DNA of 44,109 nucleotides from Myxococcales bacterium (GTDB taxonomy: Bacteria > Myxococcota_A > Polyangia > Fen-1088). The translations under genes were made by a program, and so were the position numbers. Positions 24,556 through 33,000 of the stretch are shown in pieces (the stretch's first letter is position 1; every line of letters begins with the position of its first letter). The stretch is from NCBI GenBank assembly GCA_003142855.1, contig PLNW01000099.1:1-44109 (forward strand). The letters run 5' to 3'. The notes under the pieces are model-generated. The model had not been told where the DNA came from, did not search any database, and saw only the letters and a program-made list of their open reading frames with translations.

Positions 24556-25203
24556 ATGGCCACGATCCGCCGTCCGCCGGTTCTTCAACACAGCATGCTC
24601 GTCTGCGCGGTGCTCGCTGCGGGCTGCCCGAACAGAGACAGGAACACCGCCGTTTCCTGCGCCACCCCTGCGCACAACGTGCCTGCCGCAACGTCTGCCA
24701 CAACGACTGCGGGGGACGTCAGCTCGCCTGGGCAGCAAGCGCAGATGCACGATCCGGCCCATCCGCCCATCGACTGTCCATTGCGCAAGCAGGGTCTTGA
24801 CCCGGCCCACCTGCGGCCGTTTGAGGACACCGCCAAGTACATCGCCTTTCTCGAACGACCAGACCGGGCCGCCTGGCAGAAACCCGACGCGGTGGTGGCT
24901 GCCCTGGGTTTGACCGGCAAGGAGACGATCGTCGACATCGGGGCCGGCTCTGGCTATTTCTCTTTCCGACTCGCGCGTGCGGTGCCGGAGGGAAAGGTGA
25001 TCGCGCTGGACGTGGAGCCCGAGATGATCCGCCACATCCACCACAAGGCGATGACCGAAGGCGTGCGCAACGTTCAGGTCGCCTTCGCCAAGCCCGACGA
25101 TCCTGGCGTCCCCGCCGAGGCCGACCTGGTTTTCATGTGCGACGTCCTTCACCACATCCAGGACCGCCCAGCCTGGCTGGCGAAGCTAGGGTTTGCCTGT
25201 TGA
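24556..25203 (+). pseudogene. Lipoprotein-type SAM methyltransferase, truncated by a mobile-element junction
   Basis: The frame starts with a lipoprotein signal (LVCAVLAAGC), then a linker and a class I SAM core: IVDIGAGSGYFSFRLARAVP, GKVIALDVEPEMI, and DLVFMCDVLHHIQDRPAWLAKL. Right after this last helix the family would continue with a proline-glycine strand and the C-terminal sheet, but here the reading frame passes into foreign sequence and stops after four more residues (GFAC). The break is at about 25185-25189, where the truncated ArdC gene ends on the other strand. The 215-residue product would lack the last strands and is probably inactive. Start ATG 24556 is supported by the signal sequence. 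Confidence 0.8.
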
Positions 25204-25479
25204 AAGGGAGATGGGCTTGCCGGCTGTGCCTACCCAGCTTGCACGCCAAGGGGCTGTGCCCTGTTCCATCAAGGAGATAATTCGGTCGGTCACCACATCG
25301 AAAACGGTTCCGCCTTTCTGACCTCTGGCTTTCGAACCACCTGCGGCGGAGAGGGGCGGGACGGGAATTCCCCCCACCTGGTGGGGGGAAGGGGCCGGAA
25401 CAGGCCCCAGGGGCTCTGGGGTGAAGGGGAAGGTGGTGGTGGTGGGTTGCGAGTTTGGTGTGTTGGCTTGGTTGTTCAT
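25186..25479 (-). pseudogene. N-terminal fragment of an ArdC-type antirestriction protein
   Basis: From the ATG at 25479, with AGGAGG eight bases upstream, a Pro/Thr-rich start leads to VFDVVTDRIISLMEQGTAPW and GKPISLSTGKP, the first conserved block of ArdC/DUF1738 antirestriction proteins carried by plasmids and conjugative elements. The family continues with YRGIN and a C-terminal metalloprotease-like domain. Here the frame ends right after GKP at a TAG formed by the junction with the methyltransferase gene, so only about 97 residues remain of the roughly 300 usual. Confidence 0.8.
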
Positions 25480-25726
25480 TTTGGATCCTCCTGCGTTTGG
25501 AGTTGGGGCGCCCAAAGGCGAGCGACCTAGCTCCCCGAGCGGGAGGGACCCTGCGCAGGAGGCTTGGCGACGAGCAGGGAGGGCCCCGCGAGAGGGCGCG
25601 TGGGAAGCGAAGCCGCGCCCAACTACGAACGTAGGAGGACCATTCCTTGACCAGCCAACCCAACTGCCTCGCAGCCTCCGCCTTCTTCAGCGGACACCAG
25701 TGTCCGCTGGGATTTTCCGTGCCCTC

Positions 25727-25900
25727 AAGCACCCGGTCGCCTTCCTGAATGCCGGCCAGTTCGATCATGCGGGCGGCGATGGCTGGTGGGGTTGGGAAGA
25801 GCTGCGGTGCCGTCACAACCTGTACGCCGGCCTTGAGGGCCTCCTGGATTTCCACGAAAGGCGCGGCTATTGCGCTCTGCTTCCTTGCCTTCCTTGGTTC
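25727..25900 (-). pseudogene. Fragment of a mobile-element SAM-dependent DNA methylase
   Basis: The stretch APQLFPTPPAIAARMIELAG followed by IQEGDRVLE is the start of the SAM-binding fold of plasmid-type methylases, which normally goes on to P-S-A-G-T-G. It breaks right after VLE, and the upstream part is in a shifted frame (an adjacent frame reads LRTKEGKEAERNSRAF, which fits the typical preceding helix). It is therefore a decayed gene. Such methylases are regularly neighbours of ArdC in conjugative elements, so this supports an element remnant. Confidence 0.6.
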
Positions 25901-26257
25901 TCAGGTAGTGGAGCGAGCCGAAGCCCGATGCCTCCGGAATGGCTCCTTCCAGACTCGTTATTCGATTTCGGATGAGATCTTGTCGGGAGATCCTCCGGAA
26001 CGGCGTGGCCGCATCCGCCGATAATCCATTGTGCTTGGAACTGCAGCCACGAACCATTCACGTGCACGGCCTACACCCTGCCTGACGCCGGCCCCGATAC
26101 GGGTGAAGCAGACAGGTTCAAGATCCAGTGGTTGGTCCACGTGGTGGGGCTGATAGAAAATATGCGGAACGGCTTGTGACGGCATGGCGCGCGGTTGTGA
26201 TGAACACGCCCAACATTTTATGGACACGCGTACGCGGTGCGCGAGGACGCGGGAAAC

Positions 26258-26566
26258 ATGAAGACCACCAAGAACACAGACTCTGGAATCGGCGAGCCCC
26301 AAGTCGCCGGGGAGTTGTTCTCTGAGATCGGCGTGATGGGTGTTGTCGGCGACGGCGACGCGCATCAAAGGCGCGAGATCGTCAGCGTGGCTGAGTTCCT
26401 TGCAGAGATCCCTTTGAACCGAAAGACGCTCTATAACTCGATTCGGCTAGGTGAGATCCCGGGGGTTCGGCGCGTGTGCGGGCGGATCCTGATTCACCGC
26501 CCAACGGTGATAGAATGGTTCCGCACAGGCCAAGGTGCTGTCCCGCGTTCACGGAGAAAATCATGA
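26258..26566 (+). CDS. Excisionase-like helix-turn-helix protein
   Basis: The 102-residue protein has a C-terminal MerR/excisionase-type winged helix: VSVAEFLAEIPLNRKTLYNS, IRLGEIPGVRRVCGRILIHR, PTVIEWFRTG, ending in a basic tail (PRSRRKS). This is typical of the small DNA-binding proteins encoded just ahead of tyrosine recombinases and needed for directionality. ATG 26258 is preferred; a GTG at 26237 is in frame. Its stop overlaps the recombinase ATG (ATGA), so the pair is translationally coupled. Confidence 0.75.
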   Translation: MKTTKNTDSGIGEPQVAGELFSEIGVMGVVGDGDAHQRREIVSVAEFLAEIPLNRKTLYNSIRLGEIPGVRRVCGRILIHRPTVIEWFRTGQGAVPRSRRKS

Positions 26567-27711
26567 GCGTGAGACAACAGCGACGCCGCGACCCGAAAAC
26601 AGGCAAAGAAACGAAGTTCTGGATCGTGGATCTTACCGTCCAAATTCCCGGTGGTTCCATCGCGAGATTTCGCGAGGTGCCGAAAATCCAGACCCGACGG
26701 GGAGCGGAGCAGTATGAGCGGCAGCGCCTAGCGGAGCTGCTCGCCGGACGGCAACAACCCAAGGAGGTGCCAGCACCAGTAGAGAAAAAGGAAGTTGTTC
26801 CCACCATTGCAGCGTTCACGAAGCAATTCATCGATAACTACGCGGTGGCAAACAACAAGCCGTCTGAAGTGGCAAGCAAGCAGTCCGCTTTGCGCTTTCA
26901 CATCCTCCCCGTGTTGGGGCACCTGAGCCTTGACAAAGTGGGGCCAGCCCAAATCGAGGCTTTCAAAGCCATGAAGTTGAAGGAAGGCTTATCGCCCAAA
27001 ACGGTCAACAACCATCTCATCGTTTTGCGACGGATGCTTTCCGTGGCCGAGGAGTGGGAGCTGATCAAGCATGTGCCGAAGTTCAAGTGGTTGAAGGTGC
27101 CGGAGGTCGAATTCGACTTTCTGACCTTTGAGGAAGCAGCCAAGTTCTTGGCGACGGGTGAGGGCGAGTGGCGCACTATGATCGCGGTGGCGATGAAGGC
27201 GGGGCTGCGGCAGGGCGAGATTCTGGGGCTTCGGTGGAAGGATGTGGACTTGGTGACGGGGAGGATCATTGTCAGGCAGTCCAGCGTGCGGGGGATAGTC
27301 GGTACTCCAAGGGGCTGGCGATCGCGGGAGATCGAACTCTGTTCCGATCTGTGGGACATCCTGAAGGCGCACCGGCACTTGCGGGGGGAGTTGGTGTTTT
27401 GCGATCTGGACGGTCAGATGTTGACCAAGAACCAATGCAGGCGGCCGCTGTACGACGTCTGCAAGCGAGCGAGTTTGCGCCAGATCGGCTGGCATGTGCT
27501 TCGCCACACGTTTGCGAGCCATCTGGTGATGCGTGGGGTGCCGATCAGGGTCGTGCAAGAACTCCTCGGCCATCGCGACATCAAGACCACCATGCGCTAC
27601 GCACACCTGTCGCCTCAATCGCGACGGGACGCGGTCGCGCTACTTGATGCCAATGCATCGCATGAGGCAACCGTACGGCAACAGAAACCAGAAATAGTCG
27701 TAAATAGCTGA
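26563..27711 (+). CDS. Tyrosine-type site-specific recombinase (integrase)
   Basis: The 382-residue protein has an Arg/Lys-rich arm-binding start, a SAM-like core-binding domain (residues 90-170) and a catalytic domain with Arg in AGLRQGEILGLRW, His-x-x-Arg in HVLRHTFASHLVMRG, His in LLGHRDIKTTMRY and the nucleophilic Tyr in that same segment. All catalytic residues appear intact. The stop codon at 27709-27711 is six bases from the ssrA 3' end on the opposite strand, the classic position of an integrase next to its attachment site. GGAG before the ATG at 26563 and overlap with the excisionase gene support the start. Confidence 0.93.
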   Translation: MSVRQQRRRDPKTGKETKFWIVDLTVQIPGGSIARFREVPKIQTRRGAEQYERQRLAELLAGRQQPKEVPAPVEKKEVVPTIAAFTKQFIDNYAVANNKPSEVASKQSALRFHILPVLGHLSLDKVGPAQIEAFKAMKLKEGLSPKTVNNHLIVLRRMLSVAEEWELIKHVPKFKWLKVPEVEFDFLTFEEAAKFLATGEGEWRTMIAVAMKAGLRQGEILGLRWKDVDLVTGRIIVRQSSVRGIVGTPRGWRSREIELCSDLWDILKAHRHLRGELVFCDLDGQMLTKNQCRRPLYDVCKRASLRQIGWHVLRHTFASHLVMRGVPIRVVQELLGHRDIKTTMRYAHLSPQSRRDAVALLDANASHEATVRQQKPEIVVNS

Positions 27712-27744
27712 AAATACTGTGGAGGCGCCGGGTACTGCCCCCGG
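27712..27744. other. Probable attachment-site junction in the ssrA 3' end
   Basis: The recombinase stop codon and the 3' end of ssrA are directly adjacent, so the junction between element and chromosome lies in this stretch (3' tail, acceptor strand and T-arm of tmRNA). The T-loop in this segment is non-standard and no encoded CCA follows (CAG instead), as if the last part of the gene came with the element. No second copy of these 30 bases was seen in the window, so the other boundary lies elsewhere or was deleted. Confidence 0.45.
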
Positions 27745-28074
27745 GTCCGGAAGGTCTACACCTTGGCTGCTACGTGCGTGTTCGGCGATTTGATTCTCGC
27801 ATCCGGGTTGGCCCGCCGACGGGGCGTCCCGCATGCCAGCCCTCCCTGTGTCTCGCGTTCGGGCCGGAAGACGCTGCCCGCACGCAAAGCCCACTAAGTT
27901 GCCGCTTCCCTAGGCCGTAGGCAGTTCCAGGGGTCGCGGGATGGTCCGTTCTTTAGGCGGCCATCGCAAACGAGTTATCGTTCGCGTTTGTTTGTTGCCC
28001 GTTTTTACGAGGCCTCGGGCGCCTCGGCACGCTACCAGAGCTTCGCTTACTCCCGTCGAAACTATTTCGCCCCC
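27720..28074 (-). ncRNA. ssrA: tmRNA (SsrA)
   Basis: The minus strand from 28074 begins GGGGGCGAAATAGTTTCGAC, the conserved 5' end of one-piece tmRNA, and ends with CGCCTCCA at 27720; the two pair perfectly over seven bases. The mRNA-like part is at 27985-27953: GCG AAC GAT AAC TCG TTT and on to TAA, giving the tag ANDNSFAMAA, with typical start AND and a hydrophobic-AA end that directs tagged proteins to ClpXP-type proteases. The T-stem is CCGGG/CCCGG but its loop is GGCAGTA, not the usual TTC-type loop. CCA is not encoded. It rescues ribosomes stalled on broken mRNAs. Confidence 0.93.
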
Positions 28075-28157
28075 TTATGTGATCTTGCGGGAAGCATAGC
28101 GCCCATCAAGGCATAGAGCCACCGGGTCGACGGCAATTGGTGATACCCTTGCCGGCC

Positions 28158-28907
28158 ATGTTGACCGCACTGGTGGCAGCCGTGCCTTCGCTGGCGCTCC
28201 TCACCTATTTCTACCTTCGTGATCGCTACGATCGCGAGCCCATCTCCTGTCTCGCTATCGCGTACCTGCTGGGCATGTACGCGATGCTGGCGGCGCAGAG
28301 CCTGGCCGCTGTCTTGGCGAACGCCGTGTCCGAGGAATGGCTGCACCTGGGCGGCGAGCCGGCGCGCCTGTTCGAGGCCTTGGTGCTTTCCGGGTTGGTC
28401 GAAGAGGTTGCCAAGTGGGCGATGCTGATGGCCGCTGTCTACCACTGGCGCGCGTTCGACGAGCCGCTCGACGGACTCATGTACGGCGTGACCATCGCCC
28501 TCGGCTTCGCCACGCTGGAGAACTTCTTCTATCTTTCGAGCCACGGCGTGGGCATTGCCTGGCAGCGTGCCGTGTTCGCGGTGCCGGCACACGCCCTGTT
28601 CGGCGGGGCCATGGGCTACTACGCTGGCCGTATCAAATTCAGCGCCAAGGCTGGCCGGCGCGCCTCAGGCGTCTGGCGCGACCAGATCCTTTGTCTGGCG
28701 CTGCCGGTGCTTTTCCACGGCGCCTACAACTTTGCGCTCTTGCACGGCCTTAACTGGTTCATCTGGGTCGCCATCACCGCGCTTTCCGTCAGCTTTTGGG
28801 TTTTCGTGCTGCGGCGGGTTCGTCGCGCCCAGAAGGCATCGCCCTTCCGGCCCAAGACCATGTTGCCCACAGACTTCCGGCTGCCACCATCGGCCCGAGG
28901 GGTGTAG
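28158..28907 (+). CDS. PrsW family intramembrane metalloprotease
   Basis: The protein of about 249 residues has seven or eight hydrophobic segments with PrsW family motifs: FYLRDRYDREP, EALVLSGLVEEVAKWAML (EExxK), GFATLENFFY (the second conserved Glu), PAHALFGGAMGYY, and LPVLFHGAYNFAL. PrsW of Bacillus cleaves an anti-sigma factor in the membrane; target here is unknown. The ATG at 28158 starts directly before the first helix but has no strong ribosome binding site; TTG 28137 and GTG 28140 are alternatives. It is divergent from ssrA with an 83-bp gap. Confidence 0.88.
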   Translation: MLTALVAAVPSLALLTYFYLRDRYDREPISCLAIAYLLGMYAMLAAQSLAAVLANAVSEEWLHLGGEPARLFEALVLSGLVEEVAKWAMLMAAVYHWRAFDEPLDGLMYGVTIALGFATLENFFYLSSHGVGIAWQRAVFAVPAHALFGGAMGYYAGRIKFSAKAGRRASGVWRDQILCLALPVLFHGAYNFALLHGLNWFIWVAITALSVSFWVFVLRRVRRAQKASPFRPKTMLPTDFRLPPSARGV

Positions 28908-28918
28908 ACTACCGAACC

Positions 28919-29512
28919 ATGTGGAACCACACCAAGCTACTGGCTGTAGGAATCGGACTGGTTGTAGGTCTCTCAATGGCGTGCTCGAAGCGCGCCGAAA
29001 AAAAAGTCTCGCCTGGCGCCGTGGCGAGCGCGTCCACTTCTGATCCGGAATTCGACAAGAAGTGGGCCGCCTTGGCCCAGGCCGGTGCGGACGTGGCCTA
29101 TATCGAAGATGACCGCGGCGAAGGCCTGATGGGAAACGTGCGCCGCGCATCTCGAGTGAAGGGCGAACCCCCGCCCGTGCTGACCGCTCCCGCTGGGGAT
29201 CAGGCGCTGGCGGTTCTGCCCGAGCAACCCGCGGGTGAGGAAGTCCAGCGCATTATTCGGGGCAACCTCATGGCCGTGCGTGGCTGCTACATGAACATGG
29301 CGCGCACCGGTCAGGCCAAGTCAGGCAAAGCCATCGTCAGCTTCACCATCGGCGCTGATGGCCGCCCAGCCAGCTTGCACGTGGATGCCCCGACTTTCAG
29401 CGACACCCCGTTGCCGGGTTGCGTGACTGCGCAGATTTCGCGCTGGTCCTTCCCCAAGTCGCAAAAGGGAGGCGGCTCAGTCAACTACCCGTTTGTGTTC
29501 GTCGGCGGATAA
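28919..29512 (+). CDS. Lipoprotein with AgmX/PglI C-terminal (TonB-like) domain
   Basis: The 197-residue protein has a lipoprotein signal (VGLSMAC) and ends in EVQRIIRGNLMAVRGCYMNM, KAIVSFTIGADGRPASLHVD, LPGCVTAQISRWSFPKS, the AgmX/PglI C-terminal domain found widely in Myxococcota in gliding-motility and outer-membrane proteins. The two Cys in GCYMN and PGCVT are conserved in the family and probably form a disulfide. It should sit in the periplasm as a lipid-anchored protein. ATG 28919 starts 12 bases after the PrsW stop, so the two genes may be co-transcribed. Specific role unknown. Confidence 0.85.
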   Translation: MWNHTKLLAVGIGLVVGLSMACSKRAEKKVSPGAVASASTSDPEFDKKWAALAQAGADVAYIEDDRGEGLMGNVRRASRVKGEPPPVLTAPAGDQALAVLPEQPAGEEVQRIIRGNLMAVRGCYMNMARTGQAKSGKAIVSFTIGADGRPASLHVDAPTFSDTPLPGCVTAQISRWSFPKSQKGGGSVNYPFVFVGG

Positions 29513-29590
29513 ACGACGAACACGAAGGACAGACTCCGGCCCAGCCTAACCGTCCTGTCCACCCGCCGCCCTGTCGGGCCCGGGAGAAAA

Positions 29591-29818
29591 CTACTTCGCC
29601 TGCCGGTCTTCTAGATAGAAGACGGTGATGGCGAGGCAGTGGAACGCTTCATCGGAGGACTGGGTCACGATGGTATCGACCACCTGGCACTGGGGATGTT
29701 CGCGAATCCAGCCAGTGACCTTCTCGCCAAGGTTCTCGCGCTCTTGGGCCATGGTGGCCGAGAAAATCTTGACTCCATTGAAGCGTGCCGTCGTGTGCGT
29801 CTGACTTTGGGCCATCAT
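29591..29818 (-). CDS. Small conserved-looking soluble protein, unknown function
   Basis: The 75-residue protein reads VKIFSATMAQERENLGEKV, TGWIREHPQCQVVDTIVTQS, SDEAFHCLAITVFYL. The regular alternation of strand and helix (beta-alpha-beta-beta) and the motif SSD-x-x-FHC look like a real small domain and not a chance frame, but I do not know the family's function. No signal peptide or membrane segment is seen. The gene is isolated between a plus-strand lipoprotein and the large minus-strand TPR protein; 225 bp follow to the right with only a weak hairpin (29869-29887). Confidence 0.65.
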   Translation of the reverse strand: MMAQSQTHTTARFNGVKIFSATMAQERENLGEKVTGWIREHPQCQVVDTIVTQSSDEAFHCLAITVFYLEDRQAK

Positions 29819-30044
29819 TCTTTTTTCTTCCTCTCCGGACTTCTTAGTGCTGCGACGAGTACGGACAAGGCCAGTCTTGTGCTGGCCTACTGCAGCCCCG
29901 GAGCGCTCCGCATCTTCCCCGTACAGTCGCCTTGCTCACCATATAACAGGGTTTCGGGGCCAGGGACAACCATTGCGAGCAAGAGGGGCCAAGCATGACC
30001 CAGAATTCAAAGGATGCCATGCGGCATGGGCGTGAAAACGCAGA

Positions 30045-33000
30045 CTAGCTGCTGCCGGCCCGGATCTCTTCGCTCAGTTCCAGCTGTTCGAAAGATAGCG
30101 CGAACGCCAGCAGGTCATCGAGAGCCAACTGGCCCTCTTCATCGGCCACCGCGCGTCCAATCCGCAGCAGATCGCCGCACATCACCAGCGACAGGCGCGA
30201 GGCCATTCGGCGCAGGCCTCTGGCCCAGGCGGTCAGGTTGATGGACCCGTACTTGCGCACAAGTTGCTGGCTGACCTCCGCGATGCGTGTGCGCGCAGGT
30301 GCATCGAGCGCGGCGATGGCATCGCGCGCGCCTTCGTAGGCTGGTCCCTCCAGGCGCAGCGACCCGCGGGTCATAGCGAGAGCGGCGATGAAATAGGGGC
30401 GCAATTGGCCACCCGAACGTACCGAGCCGGCCAGTCGCCCAGTCGTGGCCAACGCCAGGGCGCGGCCCAGCCTGAACCCGAGCTCTACCGAGTCGGACTG
30501 CTCCAGAAGCGTCGGGCCGCACAGAAGTGAGGGCGGCTGCAGGTGGGCCATACGTGCATCACCCACCAGCCCCGGGTGGCGCAGCACCGCCGGTTCGCGA
30601 ATTTCCAGAAGGTCGCACAAGGTGAGCAGCACGCCACGGAACGGCGCCGGTTGCTGGCTGGGAAGAACCGATGCCTCGCGATTGAGTCCCAGCTCTGCCA
30701 TGGTGACAGGCGGAAGCACCCCGGTTTCGACCAGCAGAGCGATCAGCGATTCGATGTCCGCGAACTCTGGGCTGTAGCCAAGGCGGCTGGGCCAATCGGC
30801 GGGGAGCTTGGTCGCGATCCCAGTGAGGGCCGTGGGACGGCATTGGCCGGCCAGCTTCGCGATCTTTTCGTCGCCCAACCCGCGTAGCACCATGGCCGTT
30901 GCTACGACCTCTGCAGCGTGATTCAGCCCTCGATCCAGGAACAATTCCACTATCCGCTGCCCCGAACCGCCGTCTTCGGGATGGATTTCCCACTCCGCTG
31001 TGATCGCACGCGCCATCTCACGCCAGCGCGTGGGATCCTCCGCATTCATCTCAGCCGACTTTCTCAGAATGCTTACGTCGTCGGGCGCCAGGCGCGCCGC
31101 CATGTCGTATGCGATGCGCGCGGAAAGCCGATCGCCTAGCTGGTTCTCGTAGACAGTGGCCAGCTCGCACCACAAGCGTCGCCGCAAGGGCTGGGCGCGG
31201 TCGCCCAGAGCAGCGACGAGCTTGCGCATGAACCCTTCCACGCCCTTGGGATCGTTGAGTCGTTGATAGGCCTGCAGCAACAGCTCGACGGCGTCAGGCT
31301 GGAGTGGTTGCAGCTCGAGGCTCCGCTCCAGGTGCTTGCGGGCCGTGGCGGCGTCGTCCTCGGTGGCGGCCAGGTGGCCAAGCATGGTATGCGCCTCGGC
31401 CAGATCGGGATCGAGCGCAAGGGCTTGCTGGAGGGTGTCGCGGGTTGTTCCGGCCCACTCGGGACCGAAGGCGACGAATTGGGCCCAACCCAAGTAGGCG
31501 TGATACAGCGCCTGGTCCGGCCGGGCGCGCACCGCGGCCTCGAACTTCGGCAGGGACTCGGCGGCCTTGTCAGTGTTGAAGAGACGCAGGCCTTCGCCGA
31601 AAGCCAGCTCGGCACCCAGAGGATCCGACTCGGGCGACGAGGAGGGCGTCAGGGTTCGGTCGTAGCCCTGGCGCAGTTGCGGATTGGCGAGAACCCTGGC
31701 CGCTTGGTCGATGGCTGCGCGCAGAGCATCGAGCCTGGCCTGATCGGCAGGACTGAGCTGGAGCCCTGCCACGGCAGCAGGCGAGAACTCGTTGGCTTTG
31801 GCCGCACAGGCGGCAACTACTTCCGCAGTCGGGGCATCGCGGGACACGCCCAACGCTTCGTAGAGGCTCTTGCCACGTATGGTCAGATAGGTGCGCAGGA
31901 GCTTTTGTCGCAGAACCTCGCTGGGCGAATCGCGGCCGGAGGACAGGGAACCGCCGCCCACTCCGTCCTCGTCTGGCTTCAGGGTGACTGCGCGCAAACC
32001 GACGTCCAGGGCGCCGGAGTCCTGCCCGTCGGCCGCCTGAGAGAATCCGCTTTGCAGATCGGGCGCGGGCGTTGTGGTCTGCGGAACCTGACTGAACAGT
32101 TCATCGGACGCACCCGTGTGGATGGCGTCGATTCGCCGCCCGACCTCGGTCCCCAGTTTCTCCAACGAGAGCGAGGACTGCCACGCGTTGGACGCGGGAA
32201 CCTCGTCAGTTTCTCGAACAGGGTCGCCTAACTCGGCGAGGCCCGTTTCTAGCAGGGTGTCGATGGCGGCAATGACCAGATGGGCGTCGTCCCGCAACGC
32301 GAGCGAGCCCACGCTGGCTCCGGCCGTCAGAACTTGGGTGATGTCGGCCCCGAAGACCGCCTCGAAGCCTAGGCGATGATGGGCAAAACGGCGCGTGAGC
32401 CTGACCTCACGGGCTCCATTCTGGTCAAAGCGGCCGACCAGCTTTTCGGGCGTGGCGCTGCGGAGCAGCCCCATGAAGATGATGCGCTCGACCTCCAGAT
32501 CGTGCTCGATGATCCGGTCGCCGAAGGTGTCGCCGGGAACCCAGGTCCAGCTTCCTTCTTCCCAGCGCAGGCAGTCGGACACGCGCTTGCGCACCTGCGA
32601 GGACAGACACTGCAGCACCTCCTCGGGCGTCAACCAGCCGAGCTCGACCAGCACAGCTCCCATCTTGTGACCGCGGGCTTTGGTCTCCGCCAGCAAGTAG
32701 GCGAGCTGTCGCTCGTCGATGATTCCCTTGGCACAGAGTAGGGTGCCCAGGGCCTCTTGGCGCAGATTCGAGTCCGCGGCCACGACCTTGCCTTCGCGGA
32801 AGTAGATCTCCTTCCGCACCTTGCCGCGGGCCAAGGCGAGAGTGCCGGTCTGACACCCGTCAATCAGGTCGAAGAGCAGCTTGGGAACCCCTCGATCGGC
32901 CAGCGATCCAGATGGCCCTGGCAAAGGGCGCGAGGAAGGAGCGGGTGGAAAGAAGCGCACGGTTTCCGTCGCGGCGGCTGCGGCGGGCGCGTCGGGCATC

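Noticed and set aside
25133..25855. Long minus-strand open frame (240 codons) as one gene
   Set aside because: Only its first 43 codons resemble a methylase; the rest is Arg/Pro-rich shadow sequence that crosses the ArdC gene in another frame.
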